Shown: positions 8,980-16,637, counted from the stretch's first letter. The stretch: DNA of 64,000 nucleotides from an uncultured Clostridia bacterium (GCA_934796775.1 CAKVPH010000001.1:124001-188000), one strand, 5' to 3'. Made by a program: numbers and translations. Notes: a model not told the origin generated them from the letters alone.

Positions 8980-9510
8980 TCAGCAAAAAGCCTTTTTATA
9001 ATCCTCAATGGATTTTTCTATTATAGCAATAGCGGCTTCTCTGCCCTGAACTTCGTCGACAGCAGTAGTCTTTCCCTCCAAAGACTTATATACTGAAAAG
9101 AAATGCCGCATTTCTTCAAATATATGAGCAGGAAGCTGATTTATATCGTTAAACATATTATATGTAGGATCGGTAAACGGAATAGCAATTATCTTTTCAT
9201 CTCTGTGTCCGTTATCAATCATGTTGATTACACCTATCGGATATGCCCGGCAAATCGTTAAAGGCTCTAACGATTCCGAACAAAGAAGAAGTACGTCCAT
9301 CGGATCTCCGTCATCGCCTAACGTACGCGGTATAAATCCATAGTTTGCGGGATAATGAGTTGAAGTGTATAAAATTCTGTCAAGAATAATAAATCCCGTT
9401 TCTTTATCTAATTCATATTTCTTTTTACTGCCCTTGCTTATTTCTATAACGCAAATAAAATCGTCGGGTTTAATTCTTTTAGGTGAAATATCGTGCCAAA
9501 TATTAGACAT
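8980..9510 (-). CDS. ppa: Inorganic pyrophosphatase, family I
   Basis: 176 residues from the ATG at 9510, preceded by GGAGAATCAAAT. An upstream in-frame ATG at 9558 would add 16 residues but lies at the promoter -10 and has no ribosome binding site. The family I active site is clear: VIEISKGSKKKYELDKETG, DRILYTSTHYPANYGFIP, and the metal-binding GDDGDPMDVLLL, followed by DEKIIAIP. It hydrolyses pyrophosphate in the cytoplasm and drives biosynthetic reactions. It is a single-gene unit with its own promoter and terminator, inserted between the spoIIA and spoVA genes. Confidence 0.95.
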   Translation of the reverse strand: MSNIWHDISPKRIKPDDFICVIEISKGSKKKYELDKETGFIILDRILYTSTHYPANYGFIPRTLGDDGDPMDVLLLCSESLEPLTICRAYPIGVINMIDNGHRDEKIIAIPFTDPTYNMFNDINQLPAHIFEEMRHFFSVYKSLEGKTTAVDEVQGREAAIAIIEKSIEDYKKAFC

Positions 9511-9539
9511 ATTTGATTCTCCGGATAAAATTTTTAATA

Positions 9540-9568
9540 AGAATATCATATTTATCACTATAAGTCAA
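9540..9568 (-). promoter_or_regulatory. Putative sigma-A promoter of ppa
   Basis: TTGACT (9563-9568), 17-bp spacer, TATTCT (9540-9545) on the minus strand, placing the start about 25 bp before the chosen ATG at 9510. The -35 is strong and the -10 moderate. Confidence 0.55.
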
Positions 9569-9646
9569 GTTTTTTGCATAAAAGAATTTTTTTTATTGCA
9601 AAATTTATTTTTAATTAAAAAAAAATTAAAAACTGCAAAAAAACAT

Positions 9647-9675
9647 TTCACAAAATCATTTAATTATGATATAAT
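9647..9675 (+). promoter_or_regulatory. Sigma-A promoter of tRNA-Ser
   Basis: TTCACA (9647-9652), 17-bp spacer, TATAAT (9670-9675) on the plus strand, about 50 bp upstream of the tRNA 5' end. Confidence 0.8.
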
Positions 9676-9728
9676 CATAAAAGTTTTTTGCGAGTTATAA
9701 AAAAGAACATCACAAAAAAAATAAAAAC

Positions 9729-9821
9729 GGAAACGTATCGAAGTGGTCGCAACGAGCCGCACTCGAAATGCGGTTACGCCTTTACCGGCGTACGAGAGTT
9801 CGAATCTCTCCGTTTCCGCCA
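9729..9821 (+). tRNA. tRNA-Ser (anticodon CGA)
   Basis: Class II tRNA. Acceptor GGAAACG pairs with CGTTTCC. The anticodon arm CCGCA-CTCGAAA-TGCGG gives anticodon CGA (codon UCG). The long variable arm TACGCC-N5-GGCGTA and the T arm GAGAG-TTCGAAT-CTCTC are intact. Discriminator G and CCA are encoded (9818-9821). Discriminator G and the long variable arm fit serine. It stands alone on the plus strand. Confidence 0.97.
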
Positions 9822-9824
9822 AAA

Positions 9825-9856
9825 AGAGCAACGAATTTTTTTCGTTGCTCTTTTTG
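9825..9856 (+). terminator. Terminator after tRNA-Ser
   Basis: AGAGCAACGAA and TTCGTTGCTCT form an 11-bp stem with a T loop, followed by TTTTTG. It begins three bases after the CCA end. A-rich DNA on the other side could let it also act on leftward transcripts. Confidence 0.9.
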
Positions 9857-9903
9857 TTATACATAAAAGTTATATATAGTTTTTGCGATAATAAAAAATA
9901 TTT

Positions 9904-10512
9904 CTAAATTTTATTTTCTTCGCAAAAATACAGAATATATTTTTTTAATTCCTCCATTAAGCTAAAGCTTGATCTCCGTTTGGACATGCGTATATCTTTG
10001 TCATAATCAATAAAGCCTTGCACTGTTAATACAAAATTTTTCGCACTGTAATCTGTATTTTTAAAATGCATTTTTTTCTGTGCTTCCAGAATGTAAAAAA
10101 GCCGCTTTATTTTATAAATATTTTTTTCTGTTTCTTCCGATAAAATTTTTGCCGCAGTTTTATTAAAACATCGTTCCGAATAAATTATCTTATAAAACGT
10201 TCTTACTTTTTTACGGTTACTTATTTTTATATAATCTGATACTATGTACTGCAAAATCTCCACCGCACTTTTATGTTCCATAAACGAATCAAAATCCTTT
10301 AAGTCCGTTTGCGATGCTTTGATTGCTTGTTGACGCAAAAAATTATACGCTTCATCAATAAGTTTTTCCTTAGATTTAAAATGATTATAAAGCGACGGCT
10401 TTTTTACTCCGACCTTATCGGCTATCATATTCATCGATACGCCGTTAAATCCGTATTTTGCGGCTAAATCGACCGCAGCTATAATTATTTCTTCCTTTCT
10501 GTTTTCAGCCAT
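9904..10512 (-). CDS. TetR/AcrR-family transcriptional regulator
   Basis: 202 residues. The N-terminal 10-56 is a TetR helix-turn-helix: IIIAAVDLAAKYGFNGVSMNMIADKVGVKKPSLYNHFKSKEKL. The rest is the variable ligand-binding domain, rich in Lys, Phe and Tyr, with no telling motif. It is a single gene. Its upstream DNA carries two TACC-N4-GGTA-like boxes overlapping the promoter, so negative autoregulation is likely. No adjacent transporter or enzyme gene suggests the regulon or ligand. The start ATG follows AACGAGAGGTTTTT. Confidence 0.9.
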   Translation of the reverse strand: MAENRKEEIIIAAVDLAAKYGFNGVSMNMIADKVGVKKPSLYNHFKSKEKLIDEAYNFLRQQAIKASQTDLKDFDSFMEHKSAVEILQYIVSDYIKISNRKKVRTFYKIIYSERCFNKTAAKILSEETEKNIYKIKRLFYILEAQKKMHFKNTDYSAKNFVLTVQGFIDYDKDIRMSKRRSSFSLMEELKKYILYFCEENKI

Positions 10513-10536
10513 AAAAACCTCTCGTTAATAATTTTC

Positions 10537-10575
10537 TTACCAAACGGTAGGTAGATTTTTTGCTACCAGATGTTA
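10537..10575. promoter_or_regulatory. Candidate TetR operators (two boxes)
   Basis: Box 1 at 10538-10549 is a perfect inverted repeat TACC-AAAC-GGTA. Box 2 at 10564-10575 is TACC-AGAT-GTTA with one mismatch in its right arm. Both lie between the -10 and the start codon of the TetR gene, with box 2 at the predicted transcription start. Confidence 0.6.
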
Positions 10576-10580
10576 GTTAT

Positions 10581-10609
10581 ATTTTATCATTTAATTTTTT
10601 ATTTTGCAA
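10581..10609 (-). promoter_or_regulatory. Sigma-A promoter of the TetR gene
   Basis: TTGCAA (10604-10609), 17-bp spacer, TAAAAT (10581-10586) on the minus strand. The start near 10574 falls in operator box 2. Confidence 0.65.
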
Positions 10610-10624
10610 GTAAATTTAAAAAAT

Positions 10625-10662
10625 AAAATAAAAAAAATGAGTTTGCGCTTAAACAAACTCAT
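10625..10662 (-). terminator. Terminator of the spoIIA operon
   Basis: ATGAGTTTG (10638-10646) and CAAACTCAT (10654-10662) form a 9-bp stem, followed on the minus strand by a T-rich run. It lies 25 bp after the sigF stop. Confidence 0.85.
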
Positions 10663-10686
10663 CATTATTTTTGCCGAAATATTCAT

Positions 10687-11412
10687 TTAATTAGCAAGTT
10701 TATCTTTTAAAATTTTTATTATTTTGTTTTCGATACGAGAAATCTGAACTTGAGAAACGCCTATGGCTTTTGCCGTTTCGCTTTGAGTTTTATCCCTGAA
10801 ATATCTTAAAAGAACAATTTTCTTTTCACGTTCGGAAAGACTGTCGATAATCCCTCTTAACATTATTTTGTCTACAATCTGATCTTCCTCTTCGCCGCAC
10901 GGAATTTTTTCAATAAGCTCAATTCCGCCTTCGTCATCGTCTTGTTTTTCAAATAATGAGAGCGGATGTTTACCGGAATCCAAAGCCATAACTACGTCGG
11001 ATTTTTCAATATCGAGAGATGAACAAACCTCCTCTAACGTCGGAGATTCCCCCATATGCTCGTCTTTAAAATTATCGATAAAACGGTTGATTCTCAATCT
11101 TTGCATTTTTAAAATGCGCGATACTTTTATAATTCCGTCGTCACGAAGATAGCGTTTTATTTCGCCTGCTACCATCGGCACCAGATAGGTCGAAAATCTG
11201 ACGCCGAAACTTAAATCAAAATTATTTATGGCTTTTAACAGCCCGACGCAGGCAATCTGATATAAATCTTCAGGCGATTCTCCTTTATTTCTGAACTTTT
11301 TAACAATGCTCTTAAGCAGATTTTCGTTTTCTTCGACAAGTAACGTCTTAGCCGCGATATCGCCCGATTTAGCACGTTCGAGCAATTCGTTTGTTTGTTC
11401 GAAAGAAAGCAT
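10687..11412 (-). CDS. sigF: RNA polymerase sporulation sigma factor SigF
   Basis: 241 residues of the sigma-70 B/F/G type. Region 2 reads PEDLYQIACVGLLKAINNFDLSFGVRFSTYLVPMVAGEIKRYLRD, region 3 follows, and region 4 is LSEREKKIVLLRYFRDKTQSETAKAIGVSQVQISRIE. SigF and SigG are alike, so the choice rests on the genes just upstream, spoIIAA and spoIIAB, whose products regulate SigF. It directs the first forespore-specific transcription after polar septation. It is the last gene of spoIIAA-AB-sigF, 9 bp after spoIIAB, and is followed by a strong terminator. spoVA genes are not directly downstream as they are in Bacillus. Confidence 0.95.
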   Translation of the reverse strand: MLSFEQTNELLERAKSGDIAAKTLLVEENENLLKSIVKKFRNKGESPEDLYQIACVGLLKAINNFDLSFGVRFSTYLVPMVAGEIKRYLRDDGIIKVSRILKMQRLRINRFIDNFKDEHMGESPTLEEVCSSLDIEKSDVVMALDSGKHPLSLFEKQDDDEGGIELIEKIPCGEEEDQIVDKIMLRGIIDSLSEREKKIVLLRYFRDKTQSETAKAIGVSQVQISRIENKIIKILKDKLAN

Positions 11413-11421
11413 AAAACTCCT

Positions 11422-11856
11422 TTACGAGGCTTTGCCGATCATTTTGGACATATAAACGACCGTACCTTCGTTTTCAGTCGATTTCACATCAAATGTATCC
11501 ATAAAGGTTTTCATTATGGTAAATCCCATTCCGGAGCGTTCGTCAAACGGTCTTGTAGTTACATACGGCTCAAGGACTTTTTTCACGTCTTTAATGCCTA
11601 CGCCTTTATCGGATATTTCGATATGTAAAACATCGCCGTCGATTTCACACGCAATACTTACAATGCCTTCGCTTCCGGGATAACCATGAACAATACAATT
11701 TGTAACGGCTTCGGAAACCGCAGTTTTAATGTCCGTTATATTTTCAACCGTCGGATCAAGACACATAATAAAAGCCGCAACTGCCGTGCGCGCAAATTGT
11801 TCGTTTTCTTTTTTCGACGAAAACTCAATTATCATTTTGTTTTTCATATAACACAA
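11422..11856 (-). CDS. spoIIAB: Anti-sigma-F factor / serine kinase SpoIIAB
   Basis: 144 residues with the GHKL ATPase fold. The N box is DIKTAVSEAVTNCIVHGYPG, the G1 box DKGVGIKDV, and the G2 region RSGMGFTIMKTFMD. SpoIIAB binds and holds SigF in the predivisional cell and mother cell, and phosphorylates SpoIIAA. It is 8 bp downstream of spoIIAA and 9 bp upstream of sigF, the usual order. The frame begins with an ATG at 11856 (MCYMKNKMIIEF); ATG codons at residues 4 and 8 are possible alternatives. Confidence 0.96.
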   Translation of the reverse strand: MCYMKNKMIIEFSSKKENEQFARTAVAAFIMCLDPTVENITDIKTAVSEAVTNCIVHGYPGSEGIVSIACEIDGDVLHIEISDKGVGIKDVKKVLEPYVTTRPFDERSGMGFTIMKTFMDTFDVKSTENEGTVVYMSKMIGKAS

Positions 11857-11864
11857 TCTCCGAA

Positions 11865-12173
11865 TTAAATTTTAGGAATCAGCGAATAAATCCCGCTGGT
11901 CTGAAATACTTTGTCTGCGCAAAAAGACGGATTTTCAATATAAACCGCAATCTTGTTTTTTTTAAGTTTTTTGTACCGCCCGATTATCATACCTATTCCT
12001 GTTGAATCCATAAAAGAAAGATATTTTAAATTAAAGATAACCGCGCGAACGTTCCCGCATTTTTCTATAATAGAATCAATTCTTTCACGCGCCTTTTCGC
12101 TTGTACAATCATCAAGTTCTCCTTTCAGATATATGTACAAACCGGAAGGCATAAGTTCATATTTGACTTCCAT
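11865..12173 (-). CDS. spoIIAA: Anti-anti-sigma factor SpoIIAA
   Basis: 102 residues, a STAS-domain protein. LSFMDSTGIGMIIGRYK contains the phosphorylatable serine (Ser57, equal to Ser58 of Bacillus SpoIIAA). In the unphosphorylated form it binds SpoIIAB and frees SigF in the forespore. It is the first gene of the operon. I looked for a sigma-H promoter and Spo0A boxes upstream and found none I could support. Confidence 0.95.
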   Translation of the reverse strand: MEVKYELMPSGLYIYLKGELDDCTSEKARERIDSIIEKCGNVRAVIFNLKYLSFMDSTGIGMIIGRYKKLKKNKIAVYIENPSFCADKVFQTSGIYSLIPKI

Positions 12174-12260
12174 TTTTTTATCTCCGCATTTTTATTTAAT
12201 TTTACCATTTATTATCAGGCGAAATATGAAGATAACAGATGATTTTGGTCGTTTTTTGGC

Positions 12261-12286
12261 ATAAAAAAATCCGCATTAAAGCGGAT
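12261..12286 (-). terminator. Terminator hairpin in the spoIIAA-M16 protease gap
   Basis: ATCCGC (12269-12274) and GCGGAT (12281-12286) with a 6-base loop, followed on the minus strand by TTTTTTTAT. It would end leftward transcripts from the M16 protease genes before the spoIIA operon. Confidence 0.75.
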
Positions 12287-12332
12287 ATTTTTATCTATTA
12301 TAGCCGTAAAGCGGATATTTTTATCTATTATA
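12277..12332. repeat. Two-copy 26-bp direct repeat, period 30
   Basis: The 26-bp unit at 12277-12302 (starting TAAAGCGGATATTTTTATCT) recurs exactly at 12307-12332 with four other bases between. The left copy contains the right arm of the terminator stem, so the duplication supplies a second possible right arm. Confidence 0.9.
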
Positions 12333-12350
12333 AACTATAAGAAGCAAATC

Positions 12351-12470
12351 TTTTACCTTGCGGTAAAATCTTTAAAACCTATCGGCTTAACGCAAAAAAG
12401 CTTGCTTTTTTGCGCTTCTCGTTTGAAATATGGCGAAGTTGTAAACCCTTGCAAGCAAGTTTTCAACTTC
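12351..12470. repeat. Row of three hairpins downstream of the M16 protease gene
   Basis: The 309-bp gap 12174-12482 has no gene. It holds TTTTACC/GGTAAAA (12351-12368), GCAAAAAAGC/GCTTTTTTGC (12392-12413, extendable by one pair) and GAAGTTG/CAACTTC (12435-12470, with an inner CTTGC/GCAAG), besides the terminator and direct repeat on its left. They may be stacked terminators, a degraded small palindromic element, or a structured RNA. Confidence 0.55.
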
Positions 12471-12482
12471 TTATATTATAAA

Positions 12483-13724
12483 TTATAATTTTAAAGCTGA
12501 AACATTTTTCCCGACTATTGCCGAAGCGCAAGTTTTTGTACTGAAATACTCTTTTGCAAGTTCGTTTACGTCATCAAGTTTTAAATTCGAAAGATTTTCA
12601 AGGTCTTTATCGATATTAAAAATTTCGCCCGTAAGCAAAAGCTTTTTTGCTTGAGAAATCATAAGACTTGCGGTACTTTCGGACGATAAAACCGTTGAGC
12701 CTTTTATTTGTTCTTTTACCCTTATAAGTTCTCTTTCCGAAATACCCTGTTTACCAAGCAGATTAATTTGTTCTGAAATGCATTCGCAAGCTTCGTCAAG
12801 TTTTTTAGGGTTTACGCCCGCATAAACGTAAATTACGCCGAGATCGTTATAACATGAAAGATACGAATATACCGAATATGCAAGTCCTGCCTTTTCTCTT
12901 ACCGTCTGAAACAATCTGCTACTCATTCCGCCGCCTAAAATCGCATTAAGACAAATTAAAGCCGGTTTTTCGGGCGAATTTAGTCCTACACCGGGAATTC
13001 CGAAAGCAATGTGGTTTTGTTCGATAGGTTTATTGACGCTGAGATTATTCTTTAAACATTCGGTATTGATTTTTATCTCAGGCACTCTACTTTGAGTATT
13101 ATACATACCAAAGTATTCTTCTATCAAAGCACACGCTTTTTCAAATGAAACATTCCCCGCAAGAGAAATTACCGTATTTGACGGAACGTAATATTTTTTT
13201 CTGTAATTAAAAACGTCGTTTCTGTTAAAACGCGATACGTTTTCTGCGGGTCCTAAAATAGTCGAGCCATATCCGCCTTCTCCAAAATACGCCTTAGCAA
13301 GAAGGTCTATACAGAGATCATCCGGTGTATCTTCAGCCATATTTATTTCTTCCAGAACTACGCCGCGTTCTTTGTCAAGCTCGTCTTCGGGATAGACTGA
13401 ATCGAGAAAAAGATCCGATAAAATATCAAAGCATTCTTCAACGTGTTCGTCTGTGCATTTGATATAATAACAAGTAACGTCTTTTGACGTAAACGCGTTG
13501 ATTTGCGCTCCAAGCCCTTCCGTTTGATCAGAAATATCAAACGAAGTACGCTTTGTAGTTCCTTTAAAACTTACGTGTTCTATAAAATGTGATATACCGT
13601 TTTCATTGTCAGATTCAAGGCGGCTGCCGGCACCCACAAGAATGCCCATACTTACCGACCTTATGCAATCAATGCTGTTCACTATCAATCTCAAACCGTT
13701 TTCATATGTTTTTACTTTAATCAT
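12483..13724 (-). CDS. M16-family zinc peptidase (MlpA/YmxG type)
   Basis: 413 residues. The inverted zinc motif HFIEH is at residues 46-50 and the third ligand Glu126 is in ERGVVLEEINMAED, so the active half-repeat is intact. The second, inactive repeat covers about 220-413 and includes GGGMSSRLFQTVREKAGLAYSV, typical of processing-peptidase relatives. It is the homologue of Bacillus MlpA/YmxG. The neighbouring YlxY-like deacetylase gene, 3 bp upstream, keeps the Bacillus pairing ylxY-mlpA, which supports the call. The likely role is cytoplasmic peptide processing; the substrate is unknown. Confidence 0.9.
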   Translation of the reverse strand: MIKVKTYENGLRLIVNSIDCIRSVSMGILVGAGSRLESDNENGISHFIEHVSFKGTTKRTSFDISDQTEGLGAQINAFTSKDVTCYYIKCTDEHVEECFDILSDLFLDSVYPEDELDKERGVVLEEINMAEDTPDDLCIDLLAKAYFGEGGYGSTILGPAENVSRFNRNDVFNYRKKYYVPSNTVISLAGNVSFEKACALIEEYFGMYNTQSRVPEIKINTECLKNNLSVNKPIEQNHIAFGIPGVGLNSPEKPALICLNAILGGGMSSRLFQTVREKAGLAYSVYSYLSCYNDLGVIYVYAGVNPKKLDEACECISEQINLLGKQGISERELIRVKEQIKGSTVLSSESTASLMISQAKKLLLTGEIFNIDKDLENLSNLKLDDVNELAKEYFSTKTCASAIVGKNVSALKL

Positions 13725-13727
13725 TAT

Positions 13728-14441
13728 TTATTGCTCCATACAGCAAGACACCGTATCTACGGTAACTCCGTGTTCTATGTAATAAGATAAAATTCCGCCA
13801 AGAGCTTCATACGTGTGCTTAAACGGATGCATAAGCACAAAATCTCCGCCCGAAACGTTTATTGCTCTATTATAGACTTTTTCAGGCGTTCTGTCAAGCC
13901 AATCGATAGTATCCTTCGACCACATGATTAGTTTATTTCCCGTCTTTAAACAGGCTTTTATGGTAGCCGAAGAATAATCACCCGACGGCGGCGCAAAAAG
14001 CGTTGTATCAACGCCGGAAAGAGCTAAAATAACGTCATGTGTTTTTTTAATTTCGGAAACATTTTCTTCTAAACTTAGTTTGCCTTGATTTTTATGGAAA
14101 TAACCGTGATTTCCGATTTCATGCCCTTTTTCGTAAAGTCTTTTAATCAAATCAGCATTATCATCCGCAAAACATCCGCCAAAAAAGAAAGTTGCTTTAA
14201 AATCGTACTCCTCTAAAAGCTCTGCTATTTTTAAAATATATTCTCTTCCTTCATAGCAATTAAACATCAACGCTACAGCGTTTTTTTTGCGGTTCCCGAA
14301 ATATATCGGTTCCCCGTTTTTTGAACTTACCGTTACTGTAACGTCTTCGCCCGAAAAGCATATAACGCTAACAAAAACTATAAGTAAACTTATGATTATA
14401 CCCGCGATTTTTCTCAAAGAAGAGATTTTTAAGCAACGCAT
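13728..14441 (-). CDS. Polysaccharide deacetylase-like protein (YlxY family)
   Basis: 237 residues: a basic N-terminus and one signal-anchor helix (about 11-29), then a NodB-homology domain (about 53-230). Zinc-site histidines are present (HEIGNHGYFHKN, His112 and His116) and LFAPPSGDY and FVLMHP are family motifs. The catalytic aspartate motif TFDDG is replaced by MFNCYEG (Asn61-Cys62), so ordinary deacetylase activity is doubtful. Sporulation relatives in Firmicutes (YlxY, PdaB) show similar departures. It probably sits outside the membrane, near the cell wall or cortex. It overlaps functionally and positionally with the M16 protease gene downstream. Confidence 0.85.
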   Translation of the reverse strand: MRCLKISSLRKIAGIIISLLIVFVSVICFSGEDVTVTVSSKNGEPIYFGNRKKNAVALMFNCYEGREYILKIAELLEEYDFKATFFFGGCFADDNADLIKRLYEKGHEIGNHGYFHKNQGKLSLEENVSEIKKTHDVILALSGVDTTLFAPPSGDYSSATIKACLKTGNKLIMWSKDTIDWLDRTPEKVYNRAINVSGGDFVLMHPFKHTYEALGGILSYYIEHGVTVDTVSCCMEQ

Positions 14442-14493
14442 ACAAACTTATTCCGCTATAAAATAATATATGTTTAAAAAGGTTTATTATGCG

Positions 14494-14535
14494 TTAAAAA
14501 AGACGGCACACTCCAAAAACGGAATGACAGCCGCC
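14494..14535 (-). terminator. Long terminator hairpin after the first YitT gene
   Basis: On the minus strand GGCGGC...CATTCC-loop-GGAGTG...GCCGTC forms a two-part stem, with G-T pairs, between 14502 and 14535. It is followed by TTTTTTAA. Confidence 0.75.
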
Positions 14536-14557
14536 AAATTTAACTAATTCTTTTAAA

Positions 14558-15424
14558 TTATTTTTTGAAATTACCAAAAACCTCGTTTACTTTTGAGAAG
14601 TTTGAAAAAGTTTTAGGATAACGTTTTATAATTCGCATCATTTTTGAAAGTTCACGCTTGCGGATAATGCAGACAATCATAAATTTCTCGGTATGAGTGT
14701 ACATACCCTGAACGTTAAGCTCGGTTACGCCGTGCCTGAGTTCTCTCATTATTTCGCTTGCCAAACCTTCAGGCTCATCGGTTACTATTTCAAATTTATA
14801 TCCTTCTTTTGTACCTTGCAGACATTTATCTACAACTATATCCGCAATAAACAGGTTTACAAGCGTACATATTGTAGCTTGAATATTAAAACCGTAAAGG
14901 AAAAATACAAGAACAACTACACAGCTATCCATTGCAAACGAAAGCCATGCAATGTTTGCTGCCGGGTGCCATTTTTTAATCAACGCAGAAATGGCATACG
15001 TTCCGCCCGATGCACCGTGTCGCATAATCTGAACGGAAAAGCCGAATCCCGTAACGACCCCGGTTGCAATCGACGCAAAAATAAGATTACCGACTTCGGG
15101 CTTATATTGCGGACATCCGAATTCTTCCAGCAAAATAAGCGTAACAGACTGGACTAAAACGTAAAACGAAAGAATAAAACCAAGCTTGCGTTCTACAAAA
15201 ATAGATTCAAGGACAAAAAGCGGAATATTTAAAGCTATTAAAAAATACCCCATGCTTATGTTCGGGAAAAAACTTGATAAGATGGACGCAATACCCGTTA
15301 TTCCTCCGGGAGCAAAGCCATTCGCGTTTGAAAAAACGTGAAGTCCGAATGCAACGAGCAACCCTGCTAAAAAACTCGCGCCTGTATCTTTAAAAAATTC
15401 GATAACCTTTGTTTTTTTATCCAT
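14558..15424 (-). CDS. YitT-family membrane protein (DUF2179 C-terminal domain)
   Basis: 288 residues from the ATG at 15424, which has GAAGAGAG before it; a TTG at 15451 would add nine residues but lacks such a site. Five predicted membrane helices (about 10-210), with NGFAPGGITGIASIL and RHGASGGTYAISALI, are YitT features. The cytoplasmic C-terminal DUF2179 domain reads HGVTELNVQGMYTHTEKFMIVCII. The family is widespread in Firmicutes; the transported molecule is not established. A second YitT gene lies 63 bp upstream on the same strand, apparently a diverged tandem duplicate. Confidence 0.88.
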   Translation of the reverse strand: MDKKTKVIEFFKDTGASFLAGLLVAFGLHVFSNANGFAPGGITGIASILSSFFPNISMGYFLIALNIPLFVLESIFVERKLGFILSFYVLVQSVTLILLEEFGCPQYKPEVGNLIFASIATGVVTGFGFSVQIMRHGASGGTYAISALIKKWHPAANIAWLSFAMDSCVVVLVFFLYGFNIQATICTLVNLFIADIVVDKCLQGTKEGYKFEIVTDEPEGLASEIMRELRHGVTELNVQGMYTHTEKFMIVCIIRKRELSKMMRIIKRYPKTFSNFSKVNEVFGNFKK

Positions 15425-15487
15425 TTTTCTCTCTTCTTTCGCCTTTCGCAAAAATTTAACTTGCTATAAAAAAAGCTTAATATAGCT

Positions 15488-16351
15488 TTACTTTGCAATA
15501 TCTTCTTTTCTCCAACGGAAATTGCCGTTTACGCTGCTCACTTCGGAGCTGTAAACAAAAATATGTTCGTACTTTTTTAATATTTTCATAAATTCGGGAA
15601 CTTGTCTTGTATTTACAACGCAGAAAATCATAGATTTTGTTTCGCCTGTAAACATTCCCTTACTTTCAACTATTGTTGCACCGTGTTTAAGATTTGAAAT
15701 GATATCATCTTTTAACAGCTCGGGATGATCCGTGATAATTTTAAATTCAACGGCATTTCTTAAATTTTGCATCACCAAAGCCGCAGTTTTTTCAAATACA
15801 AACATTTGAATAAACGATAGCATTATACTCTCTAAACTGTGATATACCGCATAAGAGCTGAGTATTATAATGTAACATATAACTGTTATGTATCTTTCAA
15901 AATTTATAAACGGATTTTTTTTGGAAATTATTCCGGCTATTATATCAACTCCGCCTGATGACGCGCCGATTTTTAATAACAGACCTGTTCTTAGTCCTAA
16001 TAAAACGCCCGAAAATATCGCGGGAAGAAGCTTATCGGAATCAGCTACATATTGCGGAAAATGCAATGCTTCTAAGAGTATTATAAGCAAAGACGTTAAA
16101 ACAACGCTTAAAATCGTTAAAATCGTAAATTTTTTATCAAGAAAAAAAATAGACAAAATTAAAAGCGGCAAATTAAGAGCAAGTATAAAATAACCTGTAC
16201 TTACCCCCGTCACTTCGTGAAGCATCGTTGCCACGCCGTCCATACCTATAGGCGCAAAATTTGACGGATAAATAAAGTAATATATGCCTATAGAAGAAAC
16301 TAAACTACTAAGAACAAGATATAAAACTGAAACAATAATTTTTTTCGTCAT
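15488..16351 (-). CDS. YitT-family membrane protein, second copy
   Basis: 287 residues. It has the same layout as its neighbour: an N-terminal membrane helix, NFAPIGMDGVATML, GASSGGVDIIAGIISKKNP, five spans in all, then a DUF2179 domain with HGATIVESKGMFTGETKSMIFCVV. The two copies share the motif order but differ through most of the sequence, so the duplication is old. No strong ribosome binding site precedes the ATG. Function is unknown; membrane transport or ligand sensing is the common guess for the family. Confidence 0.87.
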   Translation of the reverse strand: MTKKIIVSVLYLVLSSLVSSIGIYYFIYPSNFAPIGMDGVATMLHEVTGVSTGYFILALNLPLLILSIFFLDKKFTILTILSVVLTSLLIILLEALHFPQYVADSDKLLPAIFSGVLLGLRTGLLLKIGASSGGVDIIAGIISKKNPFINFERYITVICYIIILSSYAVYHSLESIMLSFIQMFVFEKTAALVMQNLRNAVEFKIITDHPELLKDDIISNLKHGATIVESKGMFTGETKSMIFCVVNTRQVPEFMKILKKYEHIFVYSSEVSSVNGNFRWRKEDIAK

Positions 16352-16506
16352 TTATTTAACCAAATCTGCTTTTCAAATGTGTTTCCGCTGATAAATTATA
16401 CACTTAAAATAAACAAAAAACAATAAAAAAAAGCATAAAAATAAAAAAGAGTTATTACAAATTCGAAATAGTTCGCGTTCGGTTGACAATTTCTTTAATT
16501 TAATAT

Positions 16507-16540
16507 AAAATAATAAAAGCTCCAAAGAAAAAATCTTTGG
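16507..16540 (-). terminator. Terminator after tRNA-Trp
   Basis: CCAAAGA and TCTTTGG form a 7-bp stem with a T loop, followed on the minus strand by AGCTTTTATTATTTT, starting about 10 bases after the CCA end. Confidence 0.8.
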
Positions 16541-16549
16541 AACTTTCAG

Positions 16550-16624
16550 TGGCAGGGGAGACGCGATTCGAACACGCAACCGGCGGTTTTGGAGACCGCT
16601 GCTCTACCGTTGAGCCACTCCCCT
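16550..16624 (-). tRNA. tRNA-Trp (anticodon CCA)
   Basis: On the minus strand AGGGGAG pairs with CTCCCCT in the acceptor stem. The anticodon arm GCGGT-CTCCAAA-ACCGC gives anticodon CCA. The D arm and the T arm with TTCGAAT are standard. Discriminator G and CCA are encoded. It is transcribed alone. Confidence 0.97.
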
Positions 16625-16637
16625 ACGCAACATTTCC

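Noticed and set aside
9664..9879. Short frames on both strands across tRNA-Ser
   Set aside because: They run through the tRNA and its terminator and are not coding.
12174..12260. Sigma-H promoter or Spo0A boxes before spoIIAA
   Set aside because: Expected from Bacillus, but no AGGA-like -35, GAAT -10 or TGTCGAA box could be placed.
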